Part shown: positions 16,352 through 25,825 of the stretch, in pieces
Layout of the letters: every line of letters starts with the position of its first letter
Position numbering within the stretch: the first letter of the stretch is position 1
Program-made: the position numbers and the translations under genes
Source of the DNA: Ohessyouella blattaphilus
GTDB taxonomy: Bacteria; Bacillota; Clostridia; Lachnospirales; Lachnospiraceae
Length of the DNA stretch: 64,000 nt
Reading direction: 5' to 3'
NCBI RefSeq assembly: GCF_024721265.1
Contig: NZ_JAMXOC010000005.1
Coordinates: 62,001 to 126,000, forward strand
The notes under the pieces: model-generated
Seen by the model: the letters and a program-made list of their open reading frames with translations, nothing else
Database searches by the model: none
What the model was told of the DNA's origin: nothing

Positions 16352-17647
16352 ATGCCCGCTGTTGCGGTAAAAGAACCGTATACCCTTGTGCTGCGCGAGG
16401 ATGACGATATTCAGAATCCCCGCGAGGACATGGATAACTTCGGCACGATGGTCTGCTTCCATTCCCGGTACAACCTGGGCGATGCCCATGAGTACGGAGA
16501 GCCGAACGACTTTCTGCTCGACCTTGTGGACAGCACCGTATCCGATGACGACATTCTCGCGCATGTGCTGGCCGACAAAGCCAAATCCGTGAGGCTCCAG
16601 CCAAACATTGAGGACGACACATGGGAAGTCCTCATTATATACGGCGGTGAAGATAGCTGGGTGGCCGCCGACAGCTTCGACGCCGTGCAGGGCAACGAGG
16701 CCGAGGTCGCCTACTCCCTGATAGAGAGCATGAGCGATAAGGACCTGCTGGCGTTGGCAAAGGAGCATTGCGTCATCCTGCCGCTTTACCTGTACGATCA
16801 CTCCGGCCTGTCCATGTCCACCGGCTCTTTCATCGGCCGCGCCCATCACGCCGAATGGGATTCCGGGCAGGTGGGGTGGATTTACGCCGCCAAGGATACC
16901 ATCCTCGCGGAGTACGGCGGCGAAGCCCTGACCCCGGAACACATTGAAAAGGCCGAGGCACTGCTGAACGGTGAAGTTTCCTATTACGACGCCTACCTTC
17001 GCGGCGAGTGCTACGGCTTCCAGCTTTATGAACACGGCGCGGAAGTGGATAGCTGCTGGGGCTTCATCGGTTCGCCGGATGAGCTCCGGGCCGACATCGA
17101 AGACCATCTGCCGGAGGAATGTGCCGGCATGATGGAGGCTTTGGATTTCAATATCACCGACACGGCCATCAAAGACCTGCTGTATGAGCAGGAGCAAACC
17201 GCAATCAACGCATTGGAAGGAGAATATGACATGAGCAATACAGAAAAAGCCGCCGCGCTGGATTTCACCGCGCGGGCCTATCCCTTTAGCGAGCCCAAGG
17301 GCAATACCCTCGGCATGGCGAGCCTCACCATCGGCGGCGGCTTCGCCATCAATAATATTCGCATCATGAACAGCGAGAAGGGGCCGTTTGTGGCGATGCC
17401 CAGCGCCAAGGACAAGGAGGGCAATTTCAAGGATATTTGCTTCCCCACCACCAAGGAGGGGCGCGTCCAGATGAATCAGGTCATTATGGACGCCTACAAC
17501 GAGGCCCTGCTGGGCAAGGAGCAGACGGCGCAGCGTCCTTCCGCTGCGGAAAAGCTGAATGACGCCAAAAAAGAGGCGGCGAAAGCGCCCAAGGAGCCGA
17601 AGGCCGCCAAGGGCTCCAAGGCCAAGGCCGACCCCGGCATTGAATGA
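16352..17647 (+). CDS. Fusion of an ICE domain with a SpoVG domain, plus shared tail
   Basis: The protein has 431 aa; ATG 16352 lies seven bases after GGAGG. Residues ~1-290 form an acidic domain (VLREDDDIQNPREDMDNFGTMVCFHSRY and later YYDAYLRGECYGFQLYEHG) found in related ICEs but not characterised. Residues ~300-385 resemble SpoVG (ASLTIGGGFAINNIRIM, GPFVAMPSAKDKEGNFKDICFP), a small RNA/DNA-binding regulator. The tail has RPSAAEKLNDAKKEAAK but ends DPGIE instead of GPEL. It sits inside the channel operon, although it is probably not structural. Confidence 0.8.
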   Translation: MPAVAVKEPYTLVLREDDDIQNPREDMDNFGTMVCFHSRYNLGDAHEYGEPNDFLLDLVDSTVSDDDILAHVLADKAKSVRLQPNIEDDTWEVLIIYGGEDSWVAADSFDAVQGNEAEVAYSLIESMSDKDLLALAKEHCVILPLYLYDHSGLSMSTGSFIGRAHHAEWDSGQVGWIYAAKDTILAEYGGEALTPEHIEKAEALLNGEVSYYDAYLRGECYGFQLYEHGAEVDSCWGFIGSPDELRADIEDHLPEECAGMMEALDFNITDTAIKDLLYEQEQTAINALEGEYDMSNTEKAAALDFTARAYPFSEPKGNTLGMASLTIGGGFAINNIRIMNSEKGPFVAMPSAKDKEGNFKDICFPTTKEGRVQMNQVIMDAYNEALLGKEQTAQRPSAAEKLNDAKKEAAKAPKEPKAAKGSKAKADPGIE

Positions 17648-18084
17648 TGCTGGAACTGGTTCCCGTGTCGCTGGCGCAGGCCAATGAGTATGTGCGCCTG
17701 CACCACCGCCACCACAAGCCGGTTGTGGGGCATAAGTTTTCCATCGGCTGCAATTCGGACGGAAAGCTGTCCGGCGTCGCCATTGTGGGCCGCCCGGTGA
17801 GCCGCCATCTGGATAACGGCAGCACCTTAGAGGTCAACCGCCTGTGTACGGACGGCACGAAAAACGCTTGCAGCTTTCTCTACGCCGCCGCTTGGCGGGC
17901 AGCAAAGGCGATGGGCTACAAGAAGCTGATTACCTATGTGCTGGATACGGAAAACGGCGCCAGCGTCCGAGCGGCGGGCTTCCGCTGCGCCGGCCTTGCG
18001 GGCGGCAAGCGGTGGACCGGAGCGCGCAAGCCGCTCGAAGACCTGTATCCGGCGCAGATGAAGTACCGATATGAACGCGAATAG
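17644..18084 (+). CDS. XF1762-like protein (GNAT-fold type)
   Basis: The protein has 146 aa. The pattern SLAQANEYVRLHHRHHKPVVGHKFSIGC, GVAIVGRPVSRHLDNGSTLEVNRLCTDG and ACSFLYAAAWRAAKAMGYKKLITYVL resembles the XF1762 family, which has an acetyltransferase-like fold. The ATG overlaps the stop of the SpoVG fusion. Substrate unknown. Frequently present in mobile elements. Confidence 0.8.
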   Translation: MMLELVPVSLAQANEYVRLHHRHHKPVVGHKFSIGCNSDGKLSGVAIVGRPVSRHLDNGSTLEVNRLCTDGTKNACSFLYAAAWRAAKAMGYKKLITYVLDTENGASVRAAGFRCAGLAGGKRWTGARKPLEDLYPAQMKYRYERE

Positions 18085-18097
18085 GAGGTGATTTCCC

Positions 18098-18508
18098 ATG
18101 CCCTTTGTCCCTGTGCCGAAAGATTTATCCAAGGTGAAAACGAAGGTGGCCTTCAATCTCACCAAGCGGCAGCTCATTTGCTTTTCCGTTGCCGCCGCCA
18201 TCGGCGTGCCGACCTACCTGCTCACCAAGGGTGCCATCGGCAATACGGCGGCGGTGTTCCTGATGATCGGGCTGATGCTGCCCTTCTTCTTTTTCGCCAT
18301 GTACGAGCGGGATTCCCAGCCGGCCGAAAAGCTGCTGCGCAACATCATCCGCGCCAAGTGGCTATTCCCACCCACCCGGCCGTACAAAACCGACAACCTA
18401 TACCGCTATCTCGAACAGGAGGGAAACGCGATTGAAAGTGAAAAACCAACAGCAGGCCCGCCAGCAAAAAAAGCTGGCCGCCAATATCCGGCAGGCAAAA
18501 AGCGATAA
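18098..18508 (+). CDS. PrgI-family (VirB3-like) membrane protein
   Basis: The protein has 136 aa. It begins FVPVPKDLSKVKTKVAFNLTKRQLICFSV, then two membrane helices (~28-45, ~52-70), then YERDSQPAEKLLRNIIRAKWLFPPTRPYKT, the standard PrgI layout. PrgI/VirB3 proteins anchor the VirB4 ATPase to the membrane. Its last 77 bp overlap the VirB4 start, so the two are translationally coupled. Confidence 0.9.
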   Translation: MPFVPVPKDLSKVKTKVAFNLTKRQLICFSVAAAIGVPTYLLTKGAIGNTAAVFLMIGLMLPFFFFAMYERDSQPAEKLLRNIIRAKWLFPPTRPYKTDNLYRYLEQEGNAIESEKPTAGPPAKKAGRQYPAGKKR

Positions 18509-20930
18509 ATCCGACCTTCGCGCCCTGCCGGGCAAACAAAAGAATCTTGCCAAAGCCGCGCCGCCTGTGAAAAAGGGCGGCGTTTTTGATTCCCTGACGG
18601 AGCGGCTTTTCGGCCGGAAGGATAAGCCGCAGAGTGCCCAGCAGACCATCCCCTACAAGGAGATGTACCGGGACGGCATCTGCCGGGTAAAGGACCGCTT
18701 CTACACAAAATGCGTCACCTTTAACGATGTGAATTACCAGCTCGCCCAGAATGAGGACAAGATGCAGATATTTGAATCCTACTGCGATTTCCTCAATTTT
18801 TTTGATTCCACCATCAGCGTGCAGCTTTCCTTCCTCAACCAGAAGGGCAACATGCAGGATTTCCAAGCGTCCATCGACATCCCCGACCAGCAGGACGACT
18901 TCAATTCCATTCGCCGGGAGTACGCCGGGATGCTGAAAAACCAGCTCTCCAAGGGGAACAACGGCCTTGTGAAGACCAAGTATATCACCTTTGGCATTGA
19001 GGCGCCCAATCTGCGGGAGGCGAAAATGCGGCTGGAACGCATCGAGGCGGATGTCATCAACAACTTCAAGGTGCTTGGCGTACAGGCCCGCGGGCTCACC
19101 GGGCATGAGCGGCTGGAGGTGCTTCACGGCGCGCTGCATCCGGGCGGGCGGGAAAAACTGCGCTTCGACTGGAAGGACATCATCCGCACCGGCAACAGCA
19201 CCAAGGATTTCATCGCCCCGGCCTCCTTTGATTTCCGGGAGAAGGGCACCTTCCGCATGGGAACCACCATCGGGGCGGTGTCCTTCGTCCAGATTATCGC
19301 CCCGGAGCTCACCGACCGTATGCTGGCGGATTTCCTCGATTTGGACAGCGCCGTCATGGTGAACCTCCATATCCGCAGCATCGACCAGGCGGAGGCCATC
19401 AAGTCGGTTAAGCGCAAGCTCACCGACCTCGACCGTATGCGAATTGAGGAACAAAAAAAGGCGGTAAGGTCAGGATATGATATGGACGTTTTGCCGCCTG
19501 ATTTGGTAACTTACGGCAAGGAGGCGCAGAATCTTCTCACCGATTTGCAGAGCCGCAACGAGCGAATGTTCCTTGTAACGCTGCTCATCACCAACACCGC
19601 CAACACAAAACGGAAGCTGGAAAGCAATGTGTTCGCCGCCTCAGGCGTGGCGCAAAAATACAACTGCGCGCTGAAAAGATTAGAGTTTCAGCAGGAGCAG
19701 GGCTTCATGTCCTCGCTGCCCATCGGCTACAATGGCATCGAGATTGAACGCGGGCTTACCACCAGCAGCACCGCCATCTTCGTGCCCTTCACCACCTGCG
19801 AATTGTTCATGGGCGGGCAGGCGCTTTATTACGGCATCAACGCTTTATCAAACAATCTTATCATGGCCGATAGAAAGCGTTGCAAAAATCCGAACGGGCT
19901 TTTCCTTGGTACGCCGGGCTCCGGCAAGTCCTTCTCGGCCAAGCGTGAAATTGTGAATGTCTTCCTCATCACGGAGGACGACATCATTATCGCAGACCCG
20001 GAGGCCGAGTATTTTCCGCTGGTGGAGCGGCTTGGCGGGCAGGTGGTGAAGCTGTCGCCCACGTCGCCGCACTTCATCAATCCGATGGACATCAACTTGG
20101 ATTATTCAGATGACGAGGACCCGCTGACCTTAAAGAGCGACTTCATTTTGTCGCTGTGCGAGCTCATTGTGGGCAGCAAGGACGGCTTGCAGCCGGTGGA
20201 GAAGACCATCATCGACCGCTGCGTGCGGCTGGTGTACCGGGAATTTCTCACCGACCCGGTGCCGGAGCGGATGCCCATTCTGGAAGACCTGTACAACCTG
20301 CTCCGCGCGCAGACCGAGCCGGAGGCGCAGCGGTTGGCGACCGCCCTCGAAATCTACGTATCCGGCAGCCTGAATGTGTTCAACCACCGCACCAATGTCA
20401 ACCTCAACAACCGCCTCGTCTGCTACGACATCAAGGAGCTGGGCAAAAACCTCAAAAAAATTGCCATGCTCATACTCCAAGACCAAGTATGGAACCGCGT
20501 CACCCTCAACCGGGCGACCCACCGGACGACTTGGTTTTACATCGACGAAATCCACCTTCTTTTGAAGGACGAGCAGACGGCGGCCTACACGGTGGAAATC
20601 TGGAAACGCTTCCGAAAGTGGGGCGGAATACCCAGCGGGCTCACGCAGAACGTCAAGGACCTGCTGGCTTCGAGGGAGATTGAGAGCATTTTTGAAAACT
20701 CGGATTTTATCTATCTACTGAACCAAGCCCCCGGCGACCGCTCCATTCTCGCAAAGGCCCTGGGCATCTCACCCCACCAGCTTTCCTACGTCACCCACTC
20801 GGCGGCAGGCGAAGGGCTGCTGATTTACAGCAATGTTATCATTCCTTTCGTGGACCGCTTCCCCAAGGATACCGAGCTGTATACCCTTCTCACGACACGG
20901 CCGGAGGAAATGGCGGGGGCAGGCGCATGA
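18432..20930 (+). CDS. VirB4/TrsE-type conjugation ATPase
   Basis: The protein has 832 aa; the TTG at 18432 follows GGAGGG. The N-terminal ~60 residues are a basic extension. Walker A is GTPGSGKSFS (~492-501), Walker B is WFYIDEIHLL (~700) and a downstream GLTQNVKDLLASREIESIFENSDF block is typical of VirB4. This cytoplasmic ATPase powers assembly of the channel. The basic N-terminal extension (GKQKNLAKAAPPVKKGG) is rich in Lys/Ala and is shared in style by the next gene. Confidence 0.95.
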   Translation: MKVKNQQQARQQKKLAANIRQAKSDKSDLRALPGKQKNLAKAAPPVKKGGVFDSLTERLFGRKDKPQSAQQTIPYKEMYRDGICRVKDRFYTKCVTFNDVNYQLAQNEDKMQIFESYCDFLNFFDSTISVQLSFLNQKGNMQDFQASIDIPDQQDDFNSIRREYAGMLKNQLSKGNNGLVKTKYITFGIEAPNLREAKMRLERIEADVINNFKVLGVQARGLTGHERLEVLHGALHPGGREKLRFDWKDIIRTGNSTKDFIAPASFDFREKGTFRMGTTIGAVSFVQIIAPELTDRMLADFLDLDSAVMVNLHIRSIDQAEAIKSVKRKLTDLDRMRIEEQKKAVRSGYDMDVLPPDLVTYGKEAQNLLTDLQSRNERMFLVTLLITNTANTKRKLESNVFAASGVAQKYNCALKRLEFQQEQGFMSSLPIGYNGIEIERGLTTSSTAIFVPFTTCELFMGGQALYYGINALSNNLIMADRKRCKNPNGLFLGTPGSGKSFSAKREIVNVFLITEDDIIIADPEAEYFPLVERLGGQVVKLSPTSPHFINPMDINLDYSDDEDPLTLKSDFILSLCELIVGSKDGLQPVEKTIIDRCVRLVYREFLTDPVPERMPILEDLYNLLRAQTEPEAQRLATALEIYVSGSLNVFNHRTNVNLNNRLVCYDIKELGKNLKKIAMLILQDQVWNRVTLNRATHRTTWFYIDEIHLLLKDEQTAAYTVEIWKRFRKWGGIPSGLTQNVKDLLASREIESIFENSDFIYLLNQAPGDRSILAKALGISPHQLSYVTHSAAGEGLLIYSNVIIPFVDRFPKDTELYTLLTTRPEEMAGAGA

Positions 20931-20962
20931 GCAAGCTATCTTCGACAAGGGGGTGATTGTAT

Positions 20963-23779
20963 TTGAGCAGGGAATTTAAGTCCCGCGACAAGAAGGTTCA
21001 AAAGATGACGAAGGATGGCCTCGTAGAAATCAACCAAAGCACCGGCGAGGAATCCCGCATCTCCCAGCGCGGGCAGGATTTTCAGCTTGGCAGGAGCCAG
21101 CCGGAAAGCGGTTCGTCCTTCGGCTCCCGGCCACCCGCTGATGACGGCGGCCGCTCCCACCGGGGGCGGCACCACCCGGAGCCGGACGCGGGAACAGCAG
21201 CACCCTCCCCATATGAAACCGGGGACCATCAGGAACCGGAGCCGGATACAGGCCCTACTTTACATAATGAACAACCAGCACAAGAGAGCCGGCCAAGCGG
21301 AGATTTTTCACGCGGGCCGGTTTCTTCTATCCCGGAGGGCGCGGATTCGTCTGTGTCTTCCCCCAAGCAGCGCGGCACGAAATATGGGCAGCGGTTTGCG
21401 CAGGAAACAGCCCGACCGGATGCTGCGCCGGAAATCAGACGCACCTCGGACAATCTTTCCCCTGACACAGAACCCGCTTCCCCCAAGCAGCGCGGCACCA
21501 AGTACAGCCAGCGGTTCGCGCAGGAGCAGGCGCCAGCGGATTCCCCGCGGTCGGAGCCTGCTCCCAGCAAAACAGCGGAGCCATCTGCCCCTTCGTCCGG
21601 GGCGAAGCCCTCCCGGTTGCAGTTCAGCAAGGACGAGCTGCCCCCCGGCGCGGAGCCCGCCCCGGATAAGAAGCTGGCCCGGGCTCGTTACAAGGCGGAG
21701 GCGGCAAGCGCCAAACTGGACGCTGCGCGGGAAAAGCTGCCCACTAAGCGGGAAATCAAGATTCGGCGCGTCTATGACGAGCAGAAGGGCAAGACGAAGG
21801 CCAAGCTGGAATTTGAGAAACGTCCCCTTGCCCGCGGTGAGCAGGTGTTCAAGCCGCCCGCCATCGTCCGCAAACCGGCCGCCGCCGTGAAAGGAGGCAT
21901 TGGCGCGGCAGGCCGGACGGCCCACTTGAAGCTACACCAAAAAATCTATCAGGCCGAGGACGAGAATGTGGGCGTCAAGGCTGGGCACCGGGCGGAAATG
22001 GCCGGCGAGGGCGCCCTTCGTATGGGCCGGCGTGCTGCGGGTAAAGCCTACCGCTTCGCTAAGGACGCGCCCTACCGCACGGTGGAGAAGCTGGAAAAGC
22101 AGGCGGTCAAGGCCAATGTGAAGTTTTCCTACCGCAAGGCCTTGGCGGAGAATCCGCAGCTCAAAAGCAATGTTCTTTCCCGCATGATGCAGAAGCGTAA
22201 GATACAGCGGGCCTACGCCAAGGCTGCCAGAGACGCGAAAAAGGCAGGCAAGGCGGCCAAGAAGACCGGCTCGGCCATCTGTAACGCCCTCAAAGCCGTG
22301 GGCGGCTTCGTCAAGCGGCACCCGGTAGTGGCGGGCATCGTCGCCTTAATCCTGATGCTCCTGTTTTTCATCATGTCGGCTTTTTCCTCCTGCTCCAATA
22401 TGGCCTCCGGCGTCATGAGTGGCGTAGTCGCTTCCTCGTATGTGGCGGAGGACGCCGACATCGACAACGCCGAGCTGTCATATACCGAGTGGGAAACCGA
22501 CCTCTACATGGAGGCCATGAACGCCGAGGCGGATTACCCCGGCTACGACGAGTACAGGTTCAACGTGGGCAACATCAGCCACGACCCTTTCGAGCTCATG
22601 GCCTACTTAACCGCTGTGCATCAGGATTTCCAGTATGCCGATGTGGAAAGCGACCTGCGGCAGATTTTCGGGCAGCAGTACCAGCTCACCTTTACGCCAG
22701 AGGTGGAGATTCGTACCCGCATGGTGGAGAAAACCCGGTCGGTGTACGACCCTGTGACCGGGGATTACTTGGGCGAGGAAACCTACGAGGAAGAAGAAGA
22801 ATACGAGTGGCATGTGCTGAATGTCGCGCTGGCGGCCCGTTCCTTCTCGGATGTGGTTTCTTCCATGATGGATGCGGAGCAGGCAGAGATGTTCGAGGTC
22901 TACATGCAGACCAAGGGAAACCGCCAGTACCTCGTGAATCCCTTCGCCTTCAACTGGCTTCCATATGTCAGCGATTACTACGGCTGGCGTGTGCATCCCA
23001 TCACCGGGGCCAAGGATTATCACAAGGCAATCGACATCGCCGTGCCGCTTGGCACCGAAATCCTCGCCGGGCATGACGGTGTGGTGACGACCGCCACCAA
23101 CCATTCCAGCTACGGGCTGTATGTGGTGATCGAGGGGGAAAAGGGGCTTGTATCCAAGTACGCCCACTGCTCCCAGCTTCTTGTGTCGGCAGGGCAGGAG
23201 GTCAAGCAGGGGGATGTCATCGCCAAGGTGGGCAGCACAGGCGACAGCACCGGGGCGCACCTCCATCTGGAAGTCATCAAGAACGGCCAATACCTGAACC
23301 CCATCTTCTTTTCTGAAACCGGCGACGACGGCAGCGGGCGCATCCCGCCCGGTAGTCCCGGCGGTGTTTCATACCCCGACTATCCCGGCACACCCTTGGG
23401 CGACGGCAGCTATGCCGCCCTCATCGCCGAAGCGGAGCTGCACCTGGGCAAGCGGTATGTGTTCGGCGCTTCGGGCCCAGCCAACTTCGATTGCAGCGGT
23501 TATGTGTCCTGGGTGCTGGATAAATCCGGCGTAAAGCCCATGAGCCGCACCAACGCGCAGGGGCTTTTCAACATGAGCACCCCGGTATCCCCGGAGAACG
23601 CCCAGCCCGGTGACCTCATTTTCTTCACCGGGACCTATTCCACCCCCAATGCGTGCAGCCATGTCGGGATATATGTCGGCGGCGGTCAGATGATTCATTG
23701 CGGGGACCCCATCCAGTATACGTCCATCAATTCATCCTACTGGCAGAGCCACTTTTATAGCTTTGCCAGAATCAATTAG
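20963..23779 (+). CDS. Bifunctional wall hydrolase: M23 peptidase plus NlpC/P60 (C40)
   Basis: About 938 aa; TTG 20963 has AAGGGGG seven bases ahead. Residues 1-~450 are a polar, basic cytoplasmic region with two copies of SPKQRGTKYxQRFAQE. One membrane helix lies at ~457-477 (GIVALILMLLFFIMSAF). Outside it, a VirB8/linker-like region leads to an M23 domain (~678-785, HKAID and HLHLEV zinc ligands) and an NlpC/P60 domain (~815-938, NFDCSGYVSW nucleophile, CSHVGIYVG histidine). It should cut peptidoglycan locally so that the channel can pass. It is too long and membrane-anchored to be a phage lysin. Confidence 0.92.
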   Translation: MSREFKSRDKKVQKMTKDGLVEINQSTGEESRISQRGQDFQLGRSQPESGSSFGSRPPADDGGRSHRGRHHPEPDAGTAAPSPYETGDHQEPEPDTGPTLHNEQPAQESRPSGDFSRGPVSSIPEGADSSVSSPKQRGTKYGQRFAQETARPDAAPEIRRTSDNLSPDTEPASPKQRGTKYSQRFAQEQAPADSPRSEPAPSKTAEPSAPSSGAKPSRLQFSKDELPPGAEPAPDKKLARARYKAEAASAKLDAAREKLPTKREIKIRRVYDEQKGKTKAKLEFEKRPLARGEQVFKPPAIVRKPAAAVKGGIGAAGRTAHLKLHQKIYQAEDENVGVKAGHRAEMAGEGALRMGRRAAGKAYRFAKDAPYRTVEKLEKQAVKANVKFSYRKALAENPQLKSNVLSRMMQKRKIQRAYAKAARDAKKAGKAAKKTGSAICNALKAVGGFVKRHPVVAGIVALILMLLFFIMSAFSSCSNMASGVMSGVVASSYVAEDADIDNAELSYTEWETDLYMEAMNAEADYPGYDEYRFNVGNISHDPFELMAYLTAVHQDFQYADVESDLRQIFGQQYQLTFTPEVEIRTRMVEKTRSVYDPVTGDYLGEETYEEEEEYEWHVLNVALAARSFSDVVSSMMDAEQAEMFEVYMQTKGNRQYLVNPFAFNWLPYVSDYYGWRVHPITGAKDYHKAIDIAVPLGTEILAGHDGVVTTATNHSSYGLYVVIEGEKGLVSKYAHCSQLLVSAGQEVKQGDVIAKVGSTGDSTGAHLHLEVIKNGQYLNPIFFSETGDDGSGRIPPGSPGGVSYPDYPGTPLGDGSYAALIAEAELHLGKRYVFGASGPANFDCSGYVSWVLDKSGVKPMSRTNAQGLFNMSTPVSPENAQPGDLIFFTGTYSTPNACSHVGIYVGGGQMIHCGDPIQYTSINSSYWQSHFYSFARIN

Positions 23780-23793
23780 CGGGAGGTTTTTGC

Positions 23794-24096
23794 ATGAAGA
23801 CCAGTAAGATTATCAGTGACATCGAGAAGACCAAGACCAAAATCGGTGAGTTGCAGGCTAAGCTCCGGGATTTGGAACGCCTGCGCACCGAAACCGAGAA
23901 CACGGAGATCATCGAGCTTGTGCGGGCCATTGACGCCACGCCGGAGGAAATCGCCGTCATGCTTCGCGCCATGCGCGAGAGCCAGAAGCAGGAGGCCATG
24001 AAGCCGATGGCCCCGCAGTTTGACGACGACACCGCCGAGGTGGAGGATGTAGCGGAGCCCGCCGATGAAACGGAGGAAACCGACTATGAGGGATAA
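23794..24096 (+). CDS. DUF4315-family small coiled-coil protein
   Basis: The protein has 100 aa. Residues 5-35 form a heptad-like coil (IISDIEKTKTKIGELQAKLRDLERLR), followed by ELVRAIDATPEEIAVMLRAMRES and a very acidic tail. This is the DUF4315 pattern, regularly between the wall hydrolase and DUF4366 genes in Tn1549-type ICEs. Role unknown; it probably assists channel assembly. GGAGG precedes the ATG. Confidence 0.85.
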   Translation: MKTSKIISDIEKTKTKIGELQAKLRDLERLRTETENTEIIELVRAIDATPEEIAVMLRAMRESQKQEAMKPMAPQFDDDTAEVEDVAEPADETEETDYEG

Positions 24097-25210
24097 ACTG
24101 TTTGCCGGGATATTCGCGCTCATGCTCTGCATGGGCGTTTTCCTTTTCCCGGTCACGGCCTTTGCCGCCAGTGACACAACGCCGCCGACCATTGACGCCT
24201 GGCTGAATGGCGACACCCTGCACATCGAGGCCAGCGACGATGATTCCGGCGTGGAGGCCGTGTACATGGACAGCCGCCGCTACAACTATTTTGTGGACGG
24301 CGTGGTGCAGGTGAACGCCAAGGAATACCACGACAACAACGAAAATATCAGCGTCTACGCCATCGACTTTGCGGGGAACAAGTCAAAGGTGGTGGAGATA
24401 AAGAATCCCTTCTACAAGGCGCCGACAGCCCCGGCGCCTTCCTCCACCCCGCAGGGCACTACCCCTGCACCAAACCCGACGCCCGCGCCTTCATCTTCCA
24501 GCCAGACGAGCCGCCCGGCTTCTTCGTCCAGCGCGCCCAGCTCCACACCGGAGCCTTCCAGCTCGTCCGAGCCGGAAAGCACATCCTCCGCTGTGCCGGA
24601 ATCCTCCGGGGCTAACCCGTTCACCCCGGATGGGCAGGCGGAGGTTCTGGACAACGCCACCGATGGCGACGGCAAGGAGTTTTTCACCATCACCACCCCG
24701 GAGGGCAATATATTCTTCTTGGTGATTGACCGGCAGCGGGACAACGAAAATGTTTATCTGCTGAACGCCGTCACCGAATACGACCTTGCCCAGCTTGCCG
24801 AGGGCGGCGGCACGACCCAAAGCGCCATTCCCACCCCGGAGCCTACGCCCACGGAACCGGCGCCCTCCACCAGCGAGCCGGAGCCCACATCCGAGCCGGA
24901 ACCGGAGGCGGAGCCCGCTTCCGGCATGAGTACCGGCACCATCATCTTCATTGTGATTGCGGCCCTGGCTGCGGGCGGCGCGGGCTATTACTTCAAGATT
25001 TTGAAGCCCAAGCAGCAGGCTTCCGATTCCGAGGACGATTACGGCGAGTATGACGAGGACGACGAGGATATGGAGTATGAGGACGACCCGGAGGAATATT
25101 CCGACGAATACGATGTTTACGAGGGCGAACCGGATTACGGTTATCCCGATGCTGACGCCGATTTTGACCCCGGCGACGAGGCAGAGCCCCAGCCGGAAGA
25201 CGAGGAATAG
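24086..25210 (+). CDS. DUF4366-family secreted, membrane-anchored channel protein
   Basis: The protein has 374 aa from ATG 24086, nine bases after GGAGG and overlapping the DUF4315 end. A signal peptide (LFAGIFALMLCMGVFLFPVTAFA) is followed by a small Ig-like domain (~27-110), a Pro/Ser/Thr-rich linker, a conserved domain (~195-240, EFFTITTPEGNIFFLVIDRQ) and a second membrane helix (~288-308, TGTIIFIVIAALAAGGAGYY). The C-terminal ~65 residues are almost all Asp/Glu/Tyr. The conserved part matches DUF4366. It is probably a cell-surface part of the channel. Confidence 0.88.
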   Translation: MRDKLFAGIFALMLCMGVFLFPVTAFAASDTTPPTIDAWLNGDTLHIEASDDDSGVEAVYMDSRRYNYFVDGVVQVNAKEYHDNNENISVYAIDFAGNKSKVVEIKNPFYKAPTAPAPSSTPQGTTPAPNPTPAPSSSSQTSRPASSSSAPSSTPEPSSSSEPESTSSAVPESSGANPFTPDGQAEVLDNATDGDGKEFFTITTPEGNIFFLVIDRQRDNENVYLLNAVTEYDLAQLAEGGGTTQSAIPTPEPTPTEPAPSTSEPEPTSEPEPEAEPASGMSTGTIIFIVIAALAAGGAGYYFKILKPKQQASDSEDDYGEYDEDDEDMEYEDDPEEYSDEYDVYEGEPDYGYPDADADFDPGDEAEPQPEDEE

Positions 25211-25213
25211 CCC

Positions 25214-25825
25214 ATGAAAAAGCAGCCTGTACGAAAACAGCCCAAAAGCAAGAAAAAGACCGCCGCACTCGCCGTCGCCCTCCTTGTGGCGGCGGCGATT
25301 GGCGTTTGGCTCTATGTTTCCCCCATGCTGGAAAAGGGCCGCCTGCAGGAAACACAGGACCAGCTTCTTAGCAGCATCGAAACCGGCGACGGCGTGATTC
25401 CGCTGGAAAAGCCGGTTGCCGGTATTGTGGTGGATTACTACGACCCTGCGCCCCAGCCGGTAGCAAGTGAGGAACCGGCCTCCGAGCCCGAACCTATCTT
25501 TTGGACAGAGAGCGACGAGACGGAGCCCACAACAGATTCCGGCGAGGCCGTTATCGCTGGACACCGCAATTATGATTACGGCTCCCACTTCAACCGTCTG
25601 GGGGAAATCGAGGTGGGCGATGAAATCGGCTACCAGCCCAAGGACGGCGGGGCCATGCGCTTTCGGGTGTATGAAATCCTCGAAATCATCCCCGGCGATC
25701 AGGCCGCCTTCGAGCAGCCCGCCGACAAATCCATCATTACCCTTTTGACCTGCACGCCCATCCGCACGGCGACACACCGCCTGCTGGTTCGGGCGGATCT
25801 CATTTCGGAAGGAGATAGCCAATGA
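25214..25825 (+). CDS. Sortase, short form
   Basis: The protein has 203 aa. A membrane anchor (ALAVALLVAAAIGVWLYVSP) is followed by a compressed sortase core: AGHRNYDYGSHF (catalytic His), ITLLTCTP (catalytic Cys) and ATHRLLVRADL (Arg). Spacing is like class C/D enzymes that join pilins or anchor surface proteins. It is somewhat shorter than usual between the anchor and the histidine. Its stop overlaps the adhesin start (ATGA), so the adhesin is its likely substrate. Confidence 0.88.
   Translation: MKKQPVRKQPKSKKKTAALAVALLVAAAIGVWLYVSPMLEKGRLQETQDQLLSSIETGDGVIPLEKPVAGIVVDYYDPAPQPVASEEPASEPEPIFWTESDETEPTTDSGEAVIAGHRNYDYGSHFNRLGEIEVGDEIGYQPKDGGAMRFRVYEILEIIPGDQAAFEQPADKSIITLLTCTPIRTATHRLLVRADLISEGDSQ

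Noticed and set aside
18345-19454. Minus-strand open frame of 369 codons
   Set aside because: Antisense to VirB4, whose motifs are clear.
20963-23779. NlpC/P60 plus M23 protein considered as a phage lysin
   Set aside because: It is membrane-anchored with a long cytoplasmic part and lies between VirB4 and DUF4315; no phage genes are near.
24491-25822. Long minus-strand open frame of 443 codons
   Set aside because: Antisense to the DUF4366 and sortase genes; leucine/glycine-rich, low complexity and no start signal.
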